From: Cervus elaphus
Lineage: Eukaryota; Chordata; Mammalia; Artiodactyla; Cervidae
Reading direction: 5' to 3'
Assembly: GCF_910594005.1 (NCBI RefSeq)
Contig: NC_057831.1
Coordinates: 39,948,001 to 40,012,000 of the forward strand
Length of the DNA stretch: 64,000 nt
Shown: piece by piece, positions 45,031-56,264 of the stretch
Position numbering within the stretch: position 1 is the first letter of the stretch
Layout of the letters: each line of letters begins with the position of its first letter
The notes under the pieces: generated by a model
The model's database searches: none
What the model was told of the DNA's origin: nothing
The model's input: the letters and a program-made list of their open reading frames with translations, nothing else
Position numbers and translations under genes: made by a program

Positions 45031-45108
45031 GCACCACAAAGCCTAGAATATGTACTGTGTGACTTCTGAGCCGCAAACAGAACAAGTTTGCAAACTTCTG
45101 GTCTACTA

Positions 45109-46216
45109 ACAGAGATAAAGAATTTGAACATGGAAAGGAAATGACAGAGACAAGAAGAACACAACCAGACTTTTAATTTTTCTAAATTCATTTTCAATGA
45201 ATCTAGACATGTAAAGCAGGAATACCTGAAACCACAATCATGTGTGAAAAAGTTTCTTGACTTATGTTCAACAATACAGAAACAATTCACTTTTTATATA
45301 TCCAATCAACCAGCTGGTCCTAGAAGAAAGTCTTATTTTAGAAGTTTATCCATATTTCTGGAGATGCTATAAGGGAATTTGATGGTACCATGATGGTGTG
45401 TAACATATAAAAAAAGAGGGAAAGCTATTTTTAGGGGGAAAAAAGAAAGCTAAAGAACCTTCTAGTCTTGAACGTCACCTCCTAGACATGAATAAATCTG
45501 GAAGATTTATTTTTGGCTGGATTCTAGTGTGGCAAACTGTGATAAGGAATAAATGTTTGATGGCCCATGTGAACTGACTCCAGTTCACTCTGGACTTTCA
45601 AGCTCACTGTCAAAAGCCCACACTAATCTCATCCATCCTTCTCCTCACTCATAAAGTGTGCTCACTTAAATTAGACCTCAGATTTATCTGCAGTGATAAC
45701 TGCATGCCAAATTGATGAATTTTCCAAAAAGACACTAGATAATGAATCAAAAATTAAGGCCCGTCTTGACGAAAGAGATTTTAAGAGCTGTAGAGTGAGA
45801 AAGTTCCAAGATCTATTGTGCATTCCCCTCCTGTTCTTAAGAAAATGAGAGCATATATAATGGAATATATAATTGAATCAATTGTGTGAAGTTCCGAATT
45901 GAATATATGTTTCAAAGAACTCTTAATTTAGATATCAACACTATAATCTGCAAGGACGCTTCAGCTTGGAAAAAGTCCTTTTTGACCTTGCTTTTTTTTT
46001 TCTTTTTCATTTATTTAATTGTCTCTCTTCCATATCTTCTTTATGTCTCAGAACAAAGCAGAAGCAGTTGGCTAGGGGCAGTTACAGGGCTGCATCTTAT
46101 TTGTAATGTGTAATCACTGATGCTGTTACTTGAGGACCTCCTATATGTTAGGCTGTATACGCATTTCTTATTCTTGCAGCAACTTGGAAATTAGGGTCTC
46201 TACACTTTTGATAAGG
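45109..46216. other. Unrecognised sequence
   Basis: No gene recognised. A T-rich tract lies at about 45991-46001. A decayed MIR may occur near 46120-46205, too weak to call. Confidence 0.4.
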
Positions 46217-46422
46217 TCTTCCCTGGTGACTCAGCAATAAAGAATCCACCTGCAATGCAGGAAAGTCAAGAGATGTGGTTTGATCTCTGGGTGGAGAAGA
46301 TCCACTGGAGAAGGAAATGGCAACCTATTCCAGCAGTTTTCCCTGGTGAATCCCATTGACAGAGAAGCCTGGTGGGCTACAGTCCATGGGGATCACAAAA
46401 ACGTTGAACACAACTTAGTGAA
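46217..46422 (+). mobile_element. Bov-tA SINE, diverged
   Basis: Head 'gtcttccctggtgactcagc', tail end 'ttgaacacaacttagtgaa'. Several indels ('tccagcagttttccctggtg') make this one of the older copies. Confidence 0.88.
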
Positions 46423-46439
46423 TATTGGGGAACATGTGT

Positions 46440-46675
46440 ATTTTTCAATTAGTGTTTTTGTTTTTGTTGGAGATATACCCAGCAGTGGAATTGCTGGGTC
46501 TTACGATGGTTCTTCCCTTAGAGAAGGAATAGGCTACCCACTCCAGTATTCTTGCCTGGAGAATCCCCATGCACAGAGGAGCCTGGCTGGCTACAGTCCA
46601 TGGAGGTGCAGAGTCAGATAGGACAAGCACAGCACAGCATAGTAGTTCTATATTTAGTTTTTTGAGGAAACAAAG
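46440..46675 (-). mobile_element. L1 ORF2/3' fragment, split by a SINE
   Basis: 'ggagatatacccagcagtgg' followed by 'aattgctgggtcttacgatg' is a hallmark antisense L1 segment. It resumes after the SINE as 'tagttctatatttagttttt', the next L1 text in order. Only about 110 bases of L1 are present. Confidence 0.75.
46516..46640 (+). mobile_element. Bov-A-type tail inserted in L1
   Basis: 'gagaaggaataggctaccca' to 'tcagataggacaagcacagc' is a SINE tail without tRNA head. Its insertion separates two continuous stretches of L1. Confidence 0.85.
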
Positions 46676-47689
46676 AGTTTTTATTTGAAAGCAACATAGA
46701 TAGAAACATTGTGCACTGCATTAGACTGCAACACTGTGGAAGAAATTGAAACAAATGAGGCCTGTTTTCAGTGTTTAAAAGATAATGGAAAATATAAAAA
46801 TTGCAAATCAACACAATACAAGTAAGAGGAAATAAAGGTCACAAGAAAAGAGCAGGCAGAGCATTATCGGCCCTCAGACATACAAGAGAAGGTGCCACAT
46901 GGAGTCTTCAGATGTGGATGCTCCCTCAGAATTCACAGAAAGCATAGTAGAGGTCAGGAGATGCAAACTCAGAGAATGAAGCAATTATGAGACAATATGA
47001 GACATTACTTTTTTAAAAATCTGAGTCTGGATTTCAACCAGGGAGAAAGCCACATTAGTAATACAAGCATATCATGTTAGAAAATGAACAAATAAGGCTC
47101 TCTCAACCTCTCAAGGGCTGATGCAACAAGATTTCAAGGAAGGGAGTGCTGTTTTGCACAGTGGAGACAGAGAAATTAGAAACTGGAGTTGAGGATGGAT
47201 GTAAAGTGCAGAGGAATCAGGGAAAAGGGGACAGAGGAAGACTAAGATAGGAAGCCAAGGAGCAAGGGAGAGGATGGGGTGAAAGCAGGAGAGAAGGAGG
47301 TGGAGAAAACAGAGCAAAAACAGAAAGAGAAAGAGGAACGAAGGGAGAGGAAGGGGATGGACATGAGGACATGACGCCCAGTGGCCGAAAGTTTCAGTGG
47401 CAGAACATTCTCATGTTAACTCCAGAATCTTCTGAAAAACCTGTTAGACCAAGTGCTTTGTGTGCGTGAACACACAAGAATTCTGCATCAAAATATTCCT
47501 GAGGAAAACAGACATATCCCACTAGAATGCAAGAACTTAAGGGTTCAGGGAAGCCATGGGAGGCAAGATTTTATGGGGCAGAAATTATGGGGAAGATTTT
47601 GGAACATTACAAGGTATGGATTGGAGTTCGAGCCAAATTTAAATAGCTGACTGGAAGGCAGAGGTACCCCAGAAGACATCAAGGTTATA
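46676..47689. other. Unrecognised, with a purine-rich stretch
   Basis: From about 47155 to 47370 the plus strand is overwhelmingly A and G, with many GGA, GAGA and AGGA clusters. The 68-codon frame on the opposite strand, leucine/proline-rich, is a by-product. No repeat family recognised elsewhere in the segment. Confidence 0.5.
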
Positions 47690-47910
47690 GTAACTAAAGC
47701 TACCATACACTGAGCATTCTAGTGTGTTATGCCATTTAACTATCCCCAACAACTTTGTAAGGTGCATACTCTTATTATCCTCATTTTACCAGTGAGGAAA
47801 CAGACTCTTAGAGCAGCTGAATAGTTTCATAAGATCACACAACTTGGAAGAGTCAAAGATGATGTTCAAATCCAGGTCTTTCTGTTTCCTGAACCAGAGT
47901 CTTAATCACC
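47690..47910 (+). repeat. MIR SINE
   Basis: 'tatgccatttaactatcccc', 'cattttaccagtgaggaaac', 'ataagatcacacaacttgga' and 'tgttcaaatccaggtctttc' followed by 'gagtcttaatcaccact' give one of the clearest MIRs in the window. Confidence 0.85.
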
Positions 47911-49053
47911 ACTTCTCAGCGAGTTGGAAACAATTAGTTGTATTCACCACATTTTCTTTCATTCTCTTTGACCCTGCATTATGTCAAAACCAGATTATTT
48001 CTGGAACACTGCACAAAATGGGAATCTGCTATCAATTTTTCTGGGGCCACTTCTTATTATTGTTGCCTAAAATGAGACAAAGCTGCAATATCACTGTTTC
48101 TTTTCATTAGGCACTTGTTAAGGGGCTGTTCGGCTATCACAATAAAGCTGACATGATCTCACCCATTCTTATTAAGACAAGTGTTTCAAATTAAAAATTA
48201 ACATCTTTGACATGTTAGAATGGTATATATTAACTCAAAGTCAGGTTTCTAAATAGAAAAAGTATGAGATTAGTGTGATCTAATGGACTAGGGGAAAGAA
48301 CACCTTCTCCCATTCCTACCTTCTACCACAGAAGGAAATATTTCCTATGCTTTTGTTAAAAATCAAAAAGCAGGGTGAAAAGGCCAAATGAAAATATAAC
48401 CCAGTTGACAATAAGTTTAGTCATATATTATATGTACAGATTTTTAAGAGGTGACTTAATATGAGATCCTTATAAATCAGAGAAGAAATCCCAGTTGTGG
48501 TTCCTATTACTCTGTCTCTTACTGTTGAAGACTCATTGCTATTGAAAGTCTCTTATGTCTTATTTTTATGTAACGGCAGTGTTTGGCTTAAATAATACAG
48601 AATAGCCTTTCATTTTAACAAAATGCACACCCAGTAAGTGCTTTAAAAAGAAAAACTCTAGAATGACTATTGAAGTATGAGACACAGAATTTCCTGGGTA
48701 CTAAAGGTACTCATTCACCCACTATATTAAATCATAAAACTAAGCTGAAATTAGAAAAATATAATCACATAGATATTTGGCACACATGTCACAAAATAAG
48801 CAATTGAGTTTACGTTTTTGTGTTTTTTTCAATGTTAACTACATCCCTTTTCAGGTGGATGTTTGAGATATTGAGTCCAGTTGGAACCGTTTGACGTAGG
48901 TGGTTTTTCTAGACATTTATTTCACAAATAAAATTCAATGAATTTGTCTAAATTTGTAATTATTCATCTTTTTTAAATTTGTGTATCTAAACTTAAGGCT
49001 TCTAATTATCAGAGGAAACTTATCTCCCTTTGATTTTTTATTGGGATCTAAGG
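47911..49053. other. Unrecognised sequence
   Basis: No gene or repeat recognised. Confidence 0.45.
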
Positions 49054-49570
49054 CAAGGCTTATCAAATATTTTCTGTAAGGGATCAGATACAGCAAATAT
49101 TTAAGGCCAAAATTTCTCAATCTCAGTGGTACTGACACTTTATACAAGATAATTATTATAGGAGCTGTATTGTTCTTTGCAGGATATTTAGTAGCATCCC
49201 AATCTCTTCTGATAAGGCTCCAGTACTAGCCATCTCATTCACTTGTGACAATCAAAAATACCTCCAGATTTTTTCAGACATCTCCTGTGACCTCAGAACA
49301 AACTGGGCCTGGTTAACAGCCATTGTTTTAGAACTTACAGACCTTATGTTCCCTTCTGGAACTATGAAAGCAATCATAGACCATATGCAAATGATAAGCA
49401 TGGCTGTAATCCAGGAAAAGTTGATTTATGCACACCAAAATTTGAATGTCATACAATTTTTACATGCCATGAATAATTCTTCTTCTTTTCCAACTATTTA
49501 AAAATTTAAAAGCCATTCTTAGCTCATGGGGTGGACAAAAACAGCATCAGGCCATAGTTTCCAATTCCTT
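49054..49570 (+). mobile_element. hAT-Charlie-type element carrying MER20
   Basis: Outer text: left 'caaggcttatcaaatatttt' with 'ctgtaagggatcagatacag', resumed after MER20 as 'agaccttatgttcccttctg', 'aaatttgaatgtcatacaat', 'aaatttaaaagccattctta' and the right end 'catcaggccatagtttcc'. It is the longer form of the family at 19581 and carries no transposase. A MIR-like fragment may follow at its right edge (about 49563-49620). Confidence 0.75.
49108..49325 (-). mobile_element. MER20 DNA transposon, nested
   Basis: Antisense MER20 order: 'tttctcaatctcagtggtac', 'ctgtattgttctttgcagga' with 'tatttagtagcatcccaatc', 'tgacaatcaaaaatacctcc', and the end 'ggttaacagccattg'. Flanking octamers tttaaggc (49100-49107) and ttttagaa (49326-49333) both resemble the interrupted element's expected ttttaggc, consistent with the 8-base duplications of hAT transposition. 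Confidence 0.85.
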
Positions 49571-49805
49571 ATCTGCAGAATAAAATGATAATCTCTGCCT
49601 CAAGGCAGATCTACTTGTTAATCCCTTCATTTAGTAAATACCATCCTGAAGGTTTGGAAAGGAAATGATGGTGGCAGTACCAAGGAGCATGGTCTACAGT
49701 GAAGGCTACATAGACAAGGGATAAAACTATCTTAACAGATGATCAAATGTTTGCAGGTAATCAAAGAATCAATGTTATATATATACATATGTTTATGTAT
49801 ATATG

Positions 49806-50010
49806 GGTTTCCCTGGTGGCTCAGATAGTAAAGCAGCCACCTGCAATGCAGTAGACCTGGGTTTGATCCCTGGGCCAGGAAGATCCCCTGGAGAAGGGAT
49901 AGGCTACCCACTGCAGTATTCTTGCCTGGAAAATCCCATGAACAGAAAAGTCTGGTGGGCTAGAGTCCATGGGTTCACAAAGAGTTGGATACGACAAAGC
50001 AACTAACACT
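49806..50010 (+). mobile_element. Bov-tA SINE between AT-rich arrays
   Basis: Head 'gtttccctggtggctcagat', tail end 'gacaaagcaactaacactta'. It sits within (TA)n-rich sequence, with 'ttatgtatat' on the left and 'ttatgtgtat' on the right as a probable target-site duplication. Confidence 0.92.
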
Positions 50011-50210
50011 TATGTGTATGTGTGTGTGTGTGTATATACATATATATATGTTTTATATATTTATATATGTTTTATATATTTATATATGCTTTATACATAT
50101 ACACATTACATAATATACAAATATATATCAAATATATATAATATTGATAATATGTATCTGTTTTGAGGTATATGTATGTATATATATGGGATAAATAGAC
50201 AGATGGCTAT
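50011..50210. repeat. AT-rich microsatellite and minisatellite block
   Basis: A (GT)n run leads into TA-rich text in which a 19-base unit like tatatgttttatatattta repeats about two and a half times (near 50046-50095). Other TATA runs continue to 50190. Confidence 0.88.
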
Positions 50211-51430
50211 TGTATATAATATATTACATAAAAGCAAAGGATATAAAAATATTTGAGGGAGCCTCAGGCCTTATTTTTCATAGGTTGAGAGGTGAGTTAG
50301 ATGTTGTTATTATACCATAATTACTATGATGTGATTAAATAAGTGAGATGAACATCCAGAACTATTCCTAATGTACAAATAGATTCAGTTGGGGCTTTCA
50401 TTTCCACCTTTGTGGAAATTTGTGACTGTGCTATATATCTAAAATGTATTTCCCATTTAAAAAAAATTTGAGGACCATGGATCCCACACAGGACATAAAG
50501 TGAAATCGGTGAAGTTACCCCTAGGGATATGAATGAGGAATAGGAGTTTATTAAATTATAATCTTGGGATGTGTATAATGAGTTTTCACATATTTTAAAG
50601 GAGCAGTATTCAAGTATAAGGTAGCCTTCTTTCAGTCTCCTTTTCTTCATGTTTTTGCTTTATTGATTGATGTTAGTAGAAGTTATTTTGTCTTGATTTG
50701 GAGGATTGAATGAACAGTAATAGGTATTTCACATAGTTTTGCAATAAGTAGCTGTTTCTGTGCTGGGGACATTATAGCAAAAATAGTCATAAATGCAGCA
50801 GATTTATAGACCAGCTCATTCATCAGGAAGAATTGAAATTATCAAATCCTAGAATAGGTTCATTTGATGAACAATTTTTTGAGCCCTTCCATCCAATTGT
50901 ATCCTTGGAAAATTTCAAGGAATACTCTACATCCCTGGTGATGAAGTAGACTTAATATGGTGCATTCAGTTTTGGAAAATGGATATTTTTCCCCTCTACT
51001 TCCCTTGCTTGTCAAGTTCCTGCCATTTGCAGAGCAGTGGTTTTTGCAACAAGTACTGACACAGAAAACCCAATATCATAACTGTATTTTCCATGTAACT
51101 TTAATCCTTAACTTGGGCCACAATTATTCACAGTGACTAATGTCAATCAAGCCCTTAAGTTTTCAGTTGTTTTCATGAAAGATATCAATGTCAGTTGTGG
51201 GAATCTGTGGCAACCACCTAAATGGATAAAATTAACAGTTAAAGTACCCTGTGGCTCAACCATTTCCTTGCAAACATCTAGTCTGAGAATTCATCCAACC
51301 TCTTTTCTAAATAGTACCCTTATACTGTTACTGCAGGAGATGAAATATGTTGCAACAATCCAAGGAATGGCTAATCTTGATTAATGCAGTCTTCCAAACA
51401 ACTAAAAAGTACCCCTTTGGAAATAATATA
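50211..51430. other. Unrecognised sequence
   Basis: No gene or repeat recognised. The 108-codon minus-strand frame at 50324-50650 has no recognisable motif and its status is unknown; I do not support it. Confidence 0.4.
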
Positions 51431-51622
51431 TGTGGCTCAGACAGTAAAGAATCTGCCTGCAATTTGAGATACCTGGGTTTGATCCCTGGGTTGGGAAGAC
51501 ATCCAGGAGGAGAGTATGACAACCCAATCCAGTATTCTTGCCTGGAGAATCCCCATGGACGGAGGAGCCTGGTGGGCTACAGCCCATGGGGTTGCAAAGA
51601 GTAGAACATGGCTAAACACAGC
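51431..51622 (+). mobile_element. Bov-tA SINE, first bases of head missing
   Basis: Begins inside box A (gtggctcagacagtaaagaa), lacking 'ggcttccctg', and ends 'acatggctaaacacagcata'. Confidence 0.9.
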
Positions 51623-52202
51623 ATATATATATGCCATATATACATATTTTTTCTGTGTGCTACATCTGCCTCTATTATAGGTTTTATTTCTTCCCGTTTT
51701 ATATTATAGTCAGTAACCTACACTTATTTCACTATGCTACCTTGTGATGTTTTTGAGGGACACAGTTATGCTCATATCTGAACATGCTCTAACACTGCAG
51801 AGCACTTAGGCATGTAACAAGTGTTTCATTTCAATTTAATTTCTTGATAACTTAGCAGGGTTTCTAAAAACATACCATAATTGGTAAAGTGACACTTTTA
51901 GAAACAATTATGGTGTATAAGTGTTTTTCTAGAGGAACTCTCTACCAAATATTGAAGAGAAATTCTACCCCTTACAAAAAATATTTATTTTTATTATCAA
52001 GCAGCTAGTAAAAGAGTCAAACCACTGGAAAATAGGTATTTAGTCCCAAATATTTTAATTTTCATCACAAGATAACATGTAGAAATTAATAGGTATTATA
52101 TACTCTGGCTTTTCAGGTTTCAACTTTGAAGGGGGAAATATTTATTTAAAATATTTAAAAATTATATATGTGTATGTTATATTACATGTACAGTGTATCA
52201 AA
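51623..52202. other. Unrecognised sequence
   Basis: AT-rich, with a (TA)n patch at the left edge. Nothing else seen. Confidence 0.4.
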
Positions 52203-52326
52203 CAGGCAAGAATACTAGAGTGGATAGCCATTACCTTCTCCAGAGGATTTTTCTGACCGAGGGATTGAACTCGGGTCTCCTGCATTGCAGGCAGATTCTT
52301 TACCATCTGAGCCACCAAGGAAGCCC
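52203..52326 (-). mobile_element. Bov-tA SINE, head half only
   Basis: From 'caggcaagaatactagagtg' to the head end 'gccaccaaggaagccc'. The BovB-related tail terminus is missing, an unusual truncation for a retroelement since the 3' end is normally retained; a later deletion is likely. Confidence 0.88.
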
Positions 52327-52340
52327 GTGTTACACAGACA

Positions 52341-52397
52341 TTATATTATATATAATATATTACATATATATATATATACATATATATATATAAATAT
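52341..52397. repeat. (TA)n-rich microsatellite
   Basis: Mostly TA units between two SINEs of opposite orientation. Confidence 0.9.
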
Positions 52398-52405
52398 GAA
52401 AAGAA

Positions 52406-52603
52406 GGCTTCCCTGATGGCTCAGCAGGTAAATAATCTGCCTGCAATGCCGAAGACACAGGAGACACCAGTTCAGTCCCCTGAAGGAGGAAATGGCAACC
52501 CATTCCAGTATTCTTGCCTGAAAAATTCCATGAACAGAGGAGCTTGGCAGGCTATAGTCCAAAGGATCACAAAAAGTCAGACATAACTGAGTGACCAAAC
52601 ATA
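52406..52603 (+). mobile_element. Bov-tA SINE, plus strand
   Basis: Head 'ggcttccctgatggctcagc', internal deletion around 'tcagtcccctgaaggaggaa', tail end 'tgagtgaccaaacataa'. With the minus-oriented copy at 52203 it forms an inverted pair around a (TA)n run. Confidence 0.9.
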
Positions 52604-52667
52604 ATATGAAGAGAGAAAACAATTCCTGTCAGGAGGGGCATTTATCATGAAGATAATCTAACAAAAG

Positions 52668-52848
52668 TGAAAAAGCATTAGTCGCTCAGTCCTATCTGAC
52701 TCTTTGCAAGCCCATGGACTGTAGCCTGTGTTCACAGAATTCTCCTGGCAAGAATATTGGAGTGGATTGCCATTCCCTTCTCCAGGGGATCTTCCCAACC
52801 CTGGCACTGAACCCAGGTCTCCTGCATTGATAGCAGATTCTTTACTGC
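52668..52848 (-). mobile_element. Bov-tA SINE, head end lost
   Basis: From 'gtgaaaaagcattagtcgct' to 'gatagcagattctttactgc'. The end merges into a hAT-type relic. It lies 65 bases from the plus-oriented SINE to its left. Confidence 0.9.
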
Positions 52849-53030
52849 TTCAAACATTTTGTACATGAGAATCACGTGGAGATGTTTTTAAAGCTCTGAT
52901 TTCTAGAGTACATTCTCAGAGTTTACACTTAGAGAGATCTGTGCGGGAGCCCAAGAATTTGTATATTTAACAAGTTCCAACATGATGCTATTATTGCTGA
53001 TATGGGAATACTACTTTGAGAATCACAGAT
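52849..53030 (+). mobile_element. hAT-Charlie-type short element
   Basis: 'caaacattttgtacatgaga', 'atcacgtggagatgttttta', 'gagcccaagaatttgtatat' followed by 'tttaacaagttccaacatga' and 'ctactttgagaatcacag' follow a common short hAT-derived repeat. Its left end is cut at the SINE. Confidence 0.7.
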
Positions 53031-53462
53031 CTAATTTAAAGTTTCATGTATCTGACCTTATCATTCTTTCATTCGTGTTCAATAACTTGCCTCCTTCCCT
53101 AATACATGAGAAAATTAGCATAGTTCATAGCAAGGGATATTTCTCATTTGGATAATGTTTCCACAGAGGACTTTCTTTCCCATTTTTATTGGAAAATGTA
53201 TATCTTCCAAATTCTGAACCTCATGAAGTATCTATCAAGAAATCTAGAAAATGGAAAACAAAATTATAATGCCCTTAAGAGAATTAAAGCTGTACTAGCA
53301 ACATAGAAATGGTACTGGTACAAAAGAATGCACTGACTTGAAAACAAAGGCAGGAGATACAGACATGCTGGGTCAAAAATTGTGGTCAATATTTCCAGAA
53401 AACAGAACAGAACAGCAGGAAGTCAATGTTACTTTTTAGCTGTTGCTTTGTAGTAAGTTTCA
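53031..53462. other. Unrecognised sequence
   Basis: No gene or repeat recognised. A small (GAACA)n-like patch is at about 53401-53418. Confidence 0.45.
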
Positions 53463-53573
53463 ATGGCTACCCATTCCAGTAATCTTGCCTGGAGAATTCC
53501 ATGAGTGGAGCCTGGTGGGCTAAAGTCCACTGGGTTGTAAAGAGTCAGAGGTAACTGAGTGACTAACATTTGT
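53463..53573 (+). mobile_element. Bov-A-type tail fragment
   Basis: 'caatggctacccattccagt' to 'gtaactgagtgactaacatt'. Tail part only, so 5'-truncated. Confidence 0.85.
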
Positions 53574-53747
53574 TACAAGTTTATTTTCATGGCCTGGTCC
53601 ATTGCTAATGGTAAGCCATTCTTGAAAATAGAAAAAATAGTAAGTCTGTATGCATTGTTTATACAAATCTTATGAATGTTCTTCTAAAAAATAACATGCT
53701 TAGGAATCAAATTACATTTTTTGATTGGCAATTTCTACATATGACTC

Positions 53748-54375
53748 TGTTCAGTGCAGTTGAGTTCAGTCGTTCAGGTATGTCCAACTCTTTGAGACCC
53801 TATGAACTGCAGCATGTCAGGGTTCCCTATCCATCACCAGCAACCGGAGCTTTCTCAAACTCATGTCCATCAAGTCGGTGATGCCATCCAACCATTTCAT
53901 CCTCTGATGTTCCCTTCTCCTGCCTTCAATCTTTCCCAGCATCAGGGTCTTTCCCAATAAGTCAGTTCTTCGCAGCAAGTGGCCAAAATATTGGAGTTTC
54001 AGCTTCAACATCAATCCTTCCAATGAATATTCAGGACTGATTTCCTTTAGGGTGGACTGGTTGGATCTCCTTGCAGTCCAAGGGACTCTCAAGAGTCTTC
54101 TCCAACACCACAGTTCAAAAGTATCAATTCTTTGGCACTCAGCTTTCTTTATAGTCCAACTCTCACATCTGTACATGAATACTGGAAAAACCATAGCTTT
54201 GACTAGACAGACCTTTGTTGGCAGAGTAATGTCTCTGCTTTTTAATATGCTGCCTGGGTTGGTAATAACGTTTCTTCCAAGGAGCAAGCATCTTTTAATT
54301 TCATGGCTGCCGTCACCATCTGCAGTGATTTTGGAACCCCCAAAAATAAAGTTTCTCACTGTTTCCATCTTGATT
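53748..54375 (-). mobile_element. BovB LINE 3' end, about 630 bases
   Basis: The minus strand encodes a single frame of about 200 codons (54428-53817, which includes some flank) covering the BovB RT C-terminal region: FGGSKITADGDGSHEIKR, ILKSRDITLPTKVCLVKAMV, ELWCWRRLLRVPWTARRSNQ and MKWLDGITDLMDMSLRKLR. It lacks the YADD segment because the copy is truncated upstream. The tail at the left is a degraded CAGTT-type run. Confidence 0.95.
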
Positions 54376-54921
54376 GGAAATCTGAATATTATGTTGTTCA
54401 AATACTGCCTATTAATGTTTATTGCCACCTTCAGTGTTTGAAAATTGGCTATAGGCTACAGTTACTTGTAAACAATTTAACAGAATGAATGCAACAGAAG
54501 ATGTGAATGTTGAGGAATACTTCAACATGAAATCAAAAACTGGTCCAAGATCAGTTTTAAAATTGCAAAGCAGTATTAAGTTCAACAGCAAATAAAAATA
54601 AGGGTAAGCAAATAAACGCTTTTCATTGTTAAAAATTGAATGAGCTCATCAAATGATGCACTATGTACCAATCTGAAGTTTTTTTGAGTTCACTTTTAGA
54701 AATATGACCAACATTAATTCAAAATAAAATACATTTTTCTACATTGGGAATATTTGTGACAAAACAAAGATTAGTTCTATTGAACAGGGAAATGAATGCT
54801 TTGGTGGCTCTAAAATTCCATTTTAAGAATGATAATTTTAAAATATTAAATAGTTTGTGTTGTTTTCCCCATGTAAATTGATTATTTGTTAGTTCTTTAT
54901 TTAGCATTTTTATTATGGACT
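54376..54921. other. Unrecognised AT-rich sequence
   Basis: Nothing recognised. Confidence 0.45.
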
Positions 54922-55038
54922 ATTGGAGAAGGAAATTGTAACCCACTCCAGTATTCTTGGCTGGATAATTCCATGTACAGAAAAGCCTGACAGGCTGCAG
55001 TCCATGGGGTCACTAGGAGTCAGACACAACTGAGCACA
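54922..55038 (+). mobile_element. Bov-A-type tail fragment
   Basis: 'tggagaaggaaattgtaacc' to 'gacacaactgagcacagtac'. Headless 5'-truncated copy. Confidence 0.88.
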
Positions 55039-55429
55039 GTACATTATAAGGTATATATTAAGATGAGACCATCTGTATGTATTGTTGAAATGTAAACTCT
55101 TGGCACAACATATGGTACATATAAGCCATGTACTTATATCAATTTTACTTTACAGAAATGTCATGAAAATCTATATGAGTCTATTGCAGAGGAAAGATTC
55201 CTTGTTTATTTTTATGGTTACTCATTATTCCTAAACACATATAGAATGCTATGAAACATAAATAATGCCATTCTGAGAATTCCTACAAATTTCTAGAAAT
55301 CCCAATTTCTTGTTCTTAAATTCAAAGACTAATATCTGCCAGGAATTTGGGAATGCTACATTTGAGTCAATAAGAGTCAGTCATTCTTGAATTTCTCAAA
55401 ATAACAAGCATATGAAATTTATCTTAGCC
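55039..55429. other. Unrecognised sequence
   Basis: Nothing recognised. Confidence 0.45.
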
Positions 55430-55540
55430 CCCTCTTTGAGGCCATTGAAATTATTATTTCTTCTGCCTGGAACATTTTCCTGGATATCTCCTTGGCTCAC
55501 TCAGCTTCTTGGTATAAACACATCCCTTATGTAGGAAACT
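55430..55540 (+). repeat. L2 fragment
   Basis: 'tcttctgcctggaacatttt' followed by 'cctggatatctccttggctc' matches the L2 segment cctggaatgctcttcc...ggctcc. The remainder is too decayed to extend. Confidence 0.45.
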
Positions 55541-55865
55541 GTCTTAAAATATTGGTGGAGCACAAGGGTGTAAATGAACAGTATATCATGAATGTCATGC
55601 ATTCTCTCCCTTTAATGTTAGTTATTCTAAGTGTCTCTTGGGAATAAACCATAATCTTCCAGTCATCCTTTTCCTCAGTTAAGGAAAGAGTTGTTCCATT
55701 GCCTATGACCCACCATCTGATTGTTTTGACAGAATTTTCCAAGAGTCCTTTGGCATATATCCTGACACAAAAGTTATATCAGACTTCCCTGATTTTCTTA
55801 AATCTCTGAATTTATTTCTTTGCTTCTTTTTCTTTTTTTTTTTTTTAAGTTTACCTCTATTATAC

Positions 55866-56264
55866 CCTATAATAGGCTAAATGGTTTATCCCCAAAATTC
55901 ATATTGAAGGGGGGGGGGTTAAAATTCTAAATCTAGTACTTTAGAATGTGACTGCAGGTGGATATATGGCCTTTAAAGAGGTAATTAAGTTAAAACCAAG
56001 TCATTAGAAGGGTCTTTAATCCAGTATGACTCATGAGCCTGTAAGTGGAGGTTGTTAGGACACCGACGTGTACAGAGGGGAAGAGCGCGTGAAGACGGGG
56101 AAAAGATGGTCATCTACAATCAGGGAGAGAGGACTCTGATGGAACAGACTGCTTTCAGCCTGATTTCTATCCTCTAGAACTGTCAGAAAATCAGTTTCCA
56201 TGGTTTAAGCCACCCTGTTTGTGGTACTTTGCTATAGTTGTCCTAGCAAACTAATACATGCTAT
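55866..56264 (+). mobile_element. MLT1-like solo LTR (ERVL-MaLR relic)
   Basis: The motif order fits MLT1 LTRs: 'ggctaaatggtttatcccca' near the start, 'gcctttaaagaggtaattaa', a 'gaagacggggaaaag' segment, 'cctctagaactgtcagaaaa', 'gtttaagccaccctgtttgt' and the end 'gtcctagcaaactaatac'. It is a non-coding LTR with no internal retroviral genes nearby. A G9-type run lies at 55911-55919. Confidence 0.8.

Larger units (their letters stand above)
44566..45100 (-). mobile_element. hAT-Charlie-type element broken by two SINEs
   Basis: Left end 'cagagtcaaccaactgtggc' and right end 'agaacaagtttgcaaacttc' are the two inverted ends of the family seen at 19581, here reversed. 'aaagcctagaatatgtactg' is internal. 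The middle is replaced or displaced by two Bov elements. The ends' 8-base flanks, ttctatac and gtctacta, agree only partly. Confidence 0.7.

Noticed and set aside
49803..50006. 67-codon frame starting MGFPGGSDSKAATC
   Set aside because: It is the translation of a Bov-tA SINE. Very similar peptides arise from other copies in this window.
53817..54428. 203-codon minus-strand frame as a gene
   Set aside because: Its residues match the BovB RT C-terminus; it is transposon sequence truncated upstream.
55866..56264. Possible provirus
   Set aside because: Only an LTR-like segment is seen, with no paired LTR and no retroviral coding text nearby, so it is a solo LTR relic.
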